Of a DNA stretch of 11,402 bases, positions 7,263 through 11,402 are shown in pieces. Every line of letters starts with the position of its first letter. Within the stretch, counting starts at the first letter, position 1. The DNA is taken from contig CAAGQC010000107.1 of NCBI GenBank assembly GCA_900771995.1, positions 1-11,402 on the forward strand. The letters are read 5' to 3'. Below the pieces are notes generated by a model, which saw only the letters and a program-made list of their open reading frames with translations, made no database searches and was not told where the DNA came from. Position numbers and translations under genes: made by a program. This stretch comes from Lachnospiraceae bacterium (lineage in GTDB: Bacteria; Bacillota; Clostridia; Lachnospirales; Lachnospiraceae).

Positions 7263-9374
7263 ATGAGTGAAGTATTAAACGTGGAAGAAATCTTTGGCAG
7301 TAAGGTATTCACTCTGGGTAAGATGAGGGAAAGATTACCCAAGAGCGTCTACAAAGAAGTAAAGAAGATCATTGATCACGGCGGAGAGCTGTCTCTGGCA
7401 ACCGCTGATGTTGTAGCAAAGGCAATGAAGGATTGGGCCATCGAGAACGGCGCGACCCATTATACTCACTGGTTCCAGCCTCTGACCGGTATCACGGCTG
7501 AGAAGCACGATGCATTCGTAACCCATCCCGATGAGAACGGCAAGATGATCATGGAGTTCTCCGGCAAGGAATTGATCAAGGGCGAGCCCGATGCATCTTC
7601 CTTCCCCTCCGGCGGACTGAGAGCAACCTTCGAGGCAAGAGGTTATACCGCATGGGATATCACCTCCCCCGCATTCCTGAAAGAGGATGCAACCGGCGTG
7701 ATCCTCTGCATTCCCACTGCTTTCTGCTCTTACAAGGGTGAGGCACTGGATAAGAAGACACCGCTTCTTCGTTCCATGGAAGCAGTCAGCACACAGGCAC
7801 TGCGTATCGTAAGACTGTTCGGCAACACTGAAGCTACCAAGGTCGTGGCAAGTGTAGGACCGGAGCAGGAATATTTCCTGGTAGACAGAGACAAATACTT
7901 AAAGCGTGAAGACCTGATCTTCGCCGGACGTACCCTGTTCGGTGCACCCGCACCCAAGGGACAGGAACTGGAGGATCATTACTTCGGTACCATCCGTGAG
8001 AGAATCGGTTCCTTCATGAAGGATCTGAACATTGAACTGTGGAAGCTGGGTGTAACCGCCAAGACACAGCATAACGAAGTGGCTCCCGCACAGCATGAGC
8101 TGGCTCCCATTTACGAGACAGCTAATATCGCGGTAGATCATAACCAGCTGGTTATGGAGACCATGAAGAAAGTAGCCGGCCGTCATGGAATGACCTGCCT
8201 GCTGCATGAGAAGCCTTTCGCCGGAGTGAATGGTTCCGGTAAGCATAACAACTGGTCCCTGGGAACCGATAACGGTGTCAACCTGTTAGATCCCGGCGAC
8301 ACCCCTAACGAGAACATCCAGTTCCTGTTAGTACTGGCATGTATCCTGAAGGCCGTAGATACCCATGCAGATCTGCTTCGTCAGAGTGCATCCGATGTCG
8401 GCAACGATCACAGACTGGGAGCCAACGAGGCACCCCCTGCCATCATTTCCGTATTCCTGGGCGAACAGCTGGAGGATGTGGTAAAGCAGTTGGTAGAGAC
8501 CGGTGATGCTACTCATTCCATCCAGGGCGGCAAGTTGCTGACCGGTGTATCCACTCTGCCGGATCTGGATAAGGATGCTACCGACCGTAACAGAACTTCA
8601 CCGTTTGCTTTCACCGGCAACAAGTTCGAGTTCCGTATGGTAGGTAGTGCAGATTCCATCGCCAGCCCCAACACCACTCTGAATGCCATCGTTGCAGAAG
8701 CTTTCTGCGAGGCAGCAGACATTCTGGAGAAGGCAGATGATTTCGATATCGCAGTCCATGATCTGATCAAGAAATACCTGACCGAGCATCAGAGAATCAT
8801 CTTTAACGGCAACGGTTATTCTGAGGAATGGGTAGAAGAGGCAGCCAGAAGAGGACTTCCCAACATCAAGTCCATGGTAGAAGCTTCCGAGACTCTGACC
8901 ACCGAGAAGTCCATCAAGCTGTTTGAGAAGTTCGGTATCTTCACCGAGGCAGAATTAAGATCCCGTGAGGAGGTTCTGTATGAAACCTACTCCAAGACCA
9001 TCAACATCGAGGCTCTCACCATGGTAGACATGGCGAAGAAGCAGTACATTCCCGCAGTTATGGAGTACACCAAGACACTGGCGGATACCGTACTGGCTGT
9101 TAAGAGCGCAGGTGCTGATGCAACCGTACAGACCACGGTATTGAAGAGCGTTTCCGAGAAGCTGGCAGAGGCACAGGCTGCTGAGACCACGCTGGAGGAT
9201 AGGCTGGCAGAGGCAGCAGGCATCGAAGATCCCAAGAAGCTTGCTTTCTTCTATAAAGATGTGGTACATACCGCAATGGATGACCTGAGAACTCCTGTGG
9301 ATGAACTGGAGATGATGGTCGACAAGAAGGTATGGCCGGTACCTACCTATGGCGATCTGATCTTTGAAGTATAA
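7263..9374 (+). CDS. glnN: Glutamine synthetase type III, copy 2
   Basis: Second type III glutamine synthetase, same reaction as copy 1. I chose ATG 7263 over the in-frame ATG 7230 because a perfect AAGGAGG lies at 7248-7254, eight bases upstream, and because the product is then exactly 703 residues, the length of copy 1, with no gaps in alignment. The ATG 7230 version would add 11 residues containing the ribosome site. All motifs are kept: EQEYFLVD (201-208), NEVAPAQHE (271-279), GVNGSGKHNNWS (321-332) and NRTSPFAFTGNKFEFR (443-458). By hand count it is about 80% identical to copy 1, with divergence concentrated in the last 103 residues (about 47% identical). The strong stable-RNA-like promoter, leader attenuator, near-ideal ribosome site and strong 3' terminator suggest it is the main, highly expressed and regulated enzyme, transcribed as a single gene. 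Confidence 0.95.
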   Translation: MSEVLNVEEIFGSKVFTLGKMRERLPKSVYKEVKKIIDHGGELSLATADVVAKAMKDWAIENGATHYTHWFQPLTGITAEKHDAFVTHPDENGKMIMEFSGKELIKGEPDASSFPSGGLRATFEARGYTAWDITSPAFLKEDATGVILCIPTAFCSYKGEALDKKTPLLRSMEAVSTQALRIVRLFGNTEATKVVASVGPEQEYFLVDRDKYLKREDLIFAGRTLFGAPAPKGQELEDHYFGTIRERIGSFMKDLNIELWKLGVTAKTQHNEVAPAQHELAPIYETANIAVDHNQLVMETMKKVAGRHGMTCLLHEKPFAGVNGSGKHNNWSLGTDNGVNLLDPGDTPNENIQFLLVLACILKAVDTHADLLRQSASDVGNDHRLGANEAPPAIISVFLGEQLEDVVKQLVETGDATHSIQGGKLLTGVSTLPDLDKDATDRNRTSPFAFTGNKFEFRMVGSADSIASPNTTLNAIVAEAFCEAADILEKADDFDIAVHDLIKKYLTEHQRIIFNGNGYSEEWVEEAARRGLPNIKSMVEASETLTTEKSIKLFEKFGIFTEAELRSREEVLYETYSKTINIEALTMVDMAKKQYIPAVMEYTKTLADTVLAVKSAGADATVQTTVLKSVSEKLAEAQAAETTLEDRLAEAAGIEDPKKLAFFYKDVVHTAMDDLRTPVDELEMMVDKKVWPVPTYGDLIFEV

Positions 9375-9423
9375 ACAGCATAGCAAATACCATAATACGT
9401 TTCTCTCATTGTGTTGAAAAAGG

Positions 9424-9457
9424 CGAGGCTTACCGCAGAAGCGGCAGGCCTCGTTTT
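9424..9457 (+). terminator. Strong intrinsic terminator of glutamine synthetase copy 2
   Basis: CGAGGC (9424-9429) pairs with GCCTCG (9448-9453), and inside it CCGC (9433-9436) pairs with GCGG (9441-9444) around an AGAA loop. TTTT follows at 9454-9457. The hairpin lies between the glutamine synthetase stop and the next gene's promoter, so it separates the two transcripts. Confidence 0.88.
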
Positions 9458-9480
9458 GTGCATCCATACATTTCTCGTCG

Positions 9481-9515
9481 TTGCGATGTCGAAAATCCTG
9501 TGTTATGATAAATAC
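9481..9515 (+). promoter_or_regulatory. Promoter of the membrane protein, predicted leaderless start
   Basis: TTGCGA at 9481-9486 and TATGAT at 9504-9509 have a 17-base spacing. TGT directly before the -10 gives an extended -10 (TGnTATGAT). Only six bases separate the -10 from ATG 9516, so the usual start point falls on the A of that ATG. No Shine-Dalgarno sequence is present. Confidence 0.7.
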
Positions 9516-11225
9516 ATGATGAAAAATAAAAAATTTTGGAAAATTATTTGTATTCTTGCGATTATCGCATATACGTTGAAAAATCTCTTTGTAGGAGCAG
9601 ACACGGATGAGGGTTATGGCATTATGGTGGGGTATCGCCTTGCCATGGGAGACCGGCTGCTGTTGGAAATGTGGGAGCCGCACCAGACTTCCGCCATTTT
9701 TACGGCGGTTTTTATTAAGCTGTATCTGATGTTGACCGGAGGAGTGAATTATCTGAACCTGTTTTTGCGGATCGTGTTTTTCCCGATTCAGGCAGGGGTC
9801 AGTATCTTCTTATATAAGACGATCCGGAAGACGGTACCACAGATTGATGAGACGGTGGCAATGCTCATGGGGCTTCTTTATTATATGACCACCCCCAAAT
9901 CTGTTTTCATTCCGGAGTATTCGAACCTGCACAACTGGTTCTTCGCACTCATGGCGCTGTGCCTGCTGCGTTACTTCGGCAGCAAAGATTCCGAGGGAAG
10001 AACGGTGGCAGGACAGCTGCGGTATCTGGTGCTGGCAGGTATTTTCATGACCTGTGATGTGCTGGCTTATCCCAGTATGGTACTGGTGTTTGTGTGCTGT
10101 CTGGTATTTCTGCTGGTATGCAGAGCAGAGAAAAAATGGAAAGAAATCTGTGCTTACATACTGCCCTGTGTGGCAGGGGCGGCAGCAATGTTTACCTATC
10201 TTCTGAGTTATATGACTCCGCAGAAAATTCTGGAGATGGTATCTGAGATTCTGGGCGAGGGATCCCACCAGACCACGGTGGGAGAGAAACTGCTGGGCTG
10301 GAGCGAAAGCCTGGGAGAGATGCTGCTGATCCTTCTGTGTGCCCTTATTCTGGCCTGGGGGGGCCGCCGTTTTGTGGAGAAGGTTCTGAAGAAAAAACTT
10401 CCGGAATGGCTGCGGGCCCCGGGAATGCTGTTTTTCGTATTGGTAATGCTGATTCAGATCGGGTTCTGGCTGTTCAGCCAGTTTAACGCGATTTACCCGC
10501 AGCTTCCGTTAATGGCATTGGCTTTGGCGGGAGGCTATGTATACCTGCGCAGAGACAAGACGGAAAAACTGTTCTATAAACTGATCCTGCTGGCCTTTGT
10601 CAATTACTTTTCGGTGCTGCTGCTTTCCAACTGGGGACCGATGCTACTGGTCACCTATCTGATCCTGGGAGCGGAAGCCGGACTGGTGTGTCTGGGATGC
10701 TACTGGCAGAAGGAAAATGCCCGGGGCAGAAAAACGCTTCAGATCCTGTGCCTGTGTCTGGTGCTGGGCAATGCATTTTCCTATACTTATCTGATCCTGG
10801 GATCGCAGGAATATCACGCTTCCGTGATTCGCAATGTGCGCGGCATTAACCGGGAGGGACTGCGTGCCGGAATCCTTACGGATTACATGACGGCATATCG
10901 TTACCGGAATAATATGGAAGTATGGCCGGAGGCAGTACCGGACGGCAGTACTGTGCTCTATGTGGGTCCGTCCCAGTTCTACTGCATGTTCGGCGAACAC
11001 ACCCAGGCATCCCCGGATACGATCTGCTCTATGATCTATGACGAGAGACTGCTGGACTACTGGGAGACCAATCCCGACAGATACCCGGACGTGGTGGTAT
11101 TTGAAAGCTGTTATGGAGATATTGCCCAGGAGGGTGACGATAACTTTATCTGGAACTGGCTGATGCAGGATTTTCAGCCCACGGAGAGGAAAGATTATCC
11201 CTATATCACAGTATTTACGCGATGA
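9516..11225 (+). CDS. Polytopic membrane protein, probable GT-C family glycosyltransferase
   Basis: A 569-residue integral membrane protein with roughly 11-13 hydrophobic segments in the first 430 residues and a soluble C-terminal part of about 140 residues. After the first helix (about 6-25) comes an acidic motif, ADTDEGYG (D31, E32), then GYRLAMGDRLLLEMWEPHQTS. This is the layout of GT-C (GT39/GT83 ArnT-like) enzymes, which move a sugar from a polyprenyl-phosphate donor and keep their catalytic Asp in the first outside loop. The C-terminal region (VLYVGPSQFYCMFGEH, DVVVFESCYGD) is also typical of this group in Clostridia. Acceptor and sugar cannot be told. I start it at the ATGATG of 9516 because the frame extends upstream through the terminator at 9424-9457 and the promoter at 9481-9509, so the in-frame TTG 9411 and ATG 9486 are unlikely. 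It could be a non-enzymatic membrane protein. It is a single-gene unit with no strong terminator visible before the tRNA promoter. Confidence 0.75.
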   Translation: MMKNKKFWKIICILAIIAYTLKNLFVGADTDEGYGIMVGYRLAMGDRLLLEMWEPHQTSAIFTAVFIKLYLMLTGGVNYLNLFLRIVFFPIQAGVSIFLYKTIRKTVPQIDETVAMLMGLLYYMTTPKSVFIPEYSNLHNWFFALMALCLLRYFGSKDSEGRTVAGQLRYLVLAGIFMTCDVLAYPSMVLVFVCCLVFLLVCRAEKKWKEICAYILPCVAGAAAMFTYLLSYMTPQKILEMVSEILGEGSHQTTVGEKLLGWSESLGEMLLILLCALILAWGGRRFVEKVLKKKLPEWLRAPGMLFFVLVMLIQIGFWLFSQFNAIYPQLPLMALALAGGYVYLRRDKTEKLFYKLILLAFVNYFSVLLLSNWGPMLLVTYLILGAEAGLVCLGCYWQKENARGRKTLQILCLCLVLGNAFSYTYLILGSQEYHASVIRNVRGINREGLRAGILTDYMTAYRYRNNMEVWPEAVPDGSTVLYVGPSQFYCMFGEHTQASPDTICSMIYDERLLDYWETNPDRYPDVVVFESCYGDIAQEGDDNFIWNWLMQDFQPTERKDYPYITVFTR

Positions 11226-11260
11226 GTTTACAGGAATTGTTTAAATTTTATATACTTTTT

Positions 11261-11311
11261 TAAAATTTTTTCAAATTAGGTATTGCAAAATGGAAACAGA
11301 TAGTGTATACT
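11261..11311 (+). promoter_or_regulatory. tRNA-Gln promoter with UP-like AT block
   Basis: TTGCAA at 11283-11288 and TATACT at 11306-11311 are 17 bases apart, predicting a start near 11318 and a 12-base 5' leader before the tRNA. The upstream block at 11261-11287 is nearly the same as that before glutamine synthetase copy 2. The stretch from 11226 to 11260 is AT-rich and holds no gene. Confidence 0.82.
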
Positions 11312-11329
11312 TCATCAAGTAAACGACAT

Positions 11330-11402
11330 AGGGCTATCGCCAAACGGTAAGGCAACGGACTCTGACTCCGTCATTTCAAGGTTCGAATCCTTGTAGCCCT
11401 GC
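11330..11402 (+). tRNA. tRNA-Gln (anticodon CUG), 3' end cut by window
   Basis: The cloverleaf is complete: acceptor stem AGGGCTA (11330-11336) with TAGCCCT (11394-11400), D stem GCC/GGC, anticodon stem ACGGA/TCCGT with loop CTCTGAC, a five-base variable loop CATTT, and T arm CAAGG-TTCGAAT-CCTTG. The loop gives anticodon CTG, reading CAG glutamine codons. G at 11401 is the discriminator base, and the C at 11402 is probably the first base of an encoded CCA, which the window cuts off. More tRNA genes may follow outside the window. Confidence 0.95.

Noticed and set aside
4906..9374. Assembly artefact explaining the duplicated glutamine synthetase
   Set aside because: The copies differ by about 20% of residues and have unrelated upstream regions, so they are true diverged paralogues.
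9411..9515. N-terminal extension of the membrane protein to TTG 9411
   Set aside because: The extension would be encoded by the terminator hairpin at 9424-9457 and by the promoter at 9481-9509, so it is not expected in the mRNA.
1..11402. CRISPR array, insertion sequence, prophage or defence genes
   Set aside because: No regularly spaced direct repeats, transposase, integrase or terminal inverted repeats were seen; apart from the promoters and leaders the content is housekeeping-like.

Overview
The window looks like chromosomal DNA of a Clostridia gut or anaerobe lineage, most likely Lachnospiraceae. The evidence is the gene content (two type III glutamine synthetases, RNase J, a YlbF-family protein, TrmR and a U32 protein), moderate GC content, strong AGGAGG-type ribosome binding sites, and AT-rich sigma-A promoters. 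The genus cannot be fixed from the sequence alone. All protein genes and the tRNA are on the + strand.

Region 1 (1-361) holds no convincing gene. It has a small hairpin, a lone TATAAT and a short motif that recurs at 7191-7206. Region 2 (362-4781) is a tight five-gene operon: RNase J (TTG start), a YlbF-family protein, a short membrane protein carrying only the N-terminal part of MltG, the tRNA methyltransferase TrmR, and the U32-family tRNA hydroxylase TrhP. Gaps are 0-28 bases, and TrmR and TrhP overlap. The order mltG-trmR-trhP matches yrrL-yrrM-yrrN/O of Bacillus subtilis. TrhP and TrmR should make 5-hydroxyuridine and then 5-methoxyuridine at tRNA wobble position 34. RNase J plus the YlbF-family protein adds an mRNA-decay theme, so the operon as a whole points to translation and RNA metabolism.

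Region 3 (4782-9457) is a tandem pair of type III glutamine synthetases, both 703 residues and alignable without gaps. By hand count they are about 80% identical overall: about 85% over residues 1-600 but only about 47% over the last 103. The copies are controlled differently. The first has a short leader and an ordinary promoter. The second has a strong promoter nearly identical to that of the tRNA gene at the window's end, then a structured leader with a GAGG[AGCGAT]CCTC hairpin and an intrinsic terminator before the start codon. This arrangement fits transcription attenuation, possibly by an ANTAR-type antiterminator, and is the most interesting part of the window.

Region 4 (9458-11225) is a polytopic membrane protein resembling GT-C glycosyltransferases. 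Its promoter lies so close to the ATG that the mRNA is predicted to be leaderless. Region 5 (11226-11402) is a strong promoter and a tRNA-Gln(CUG) gene cut at its CCA end by the window edge.
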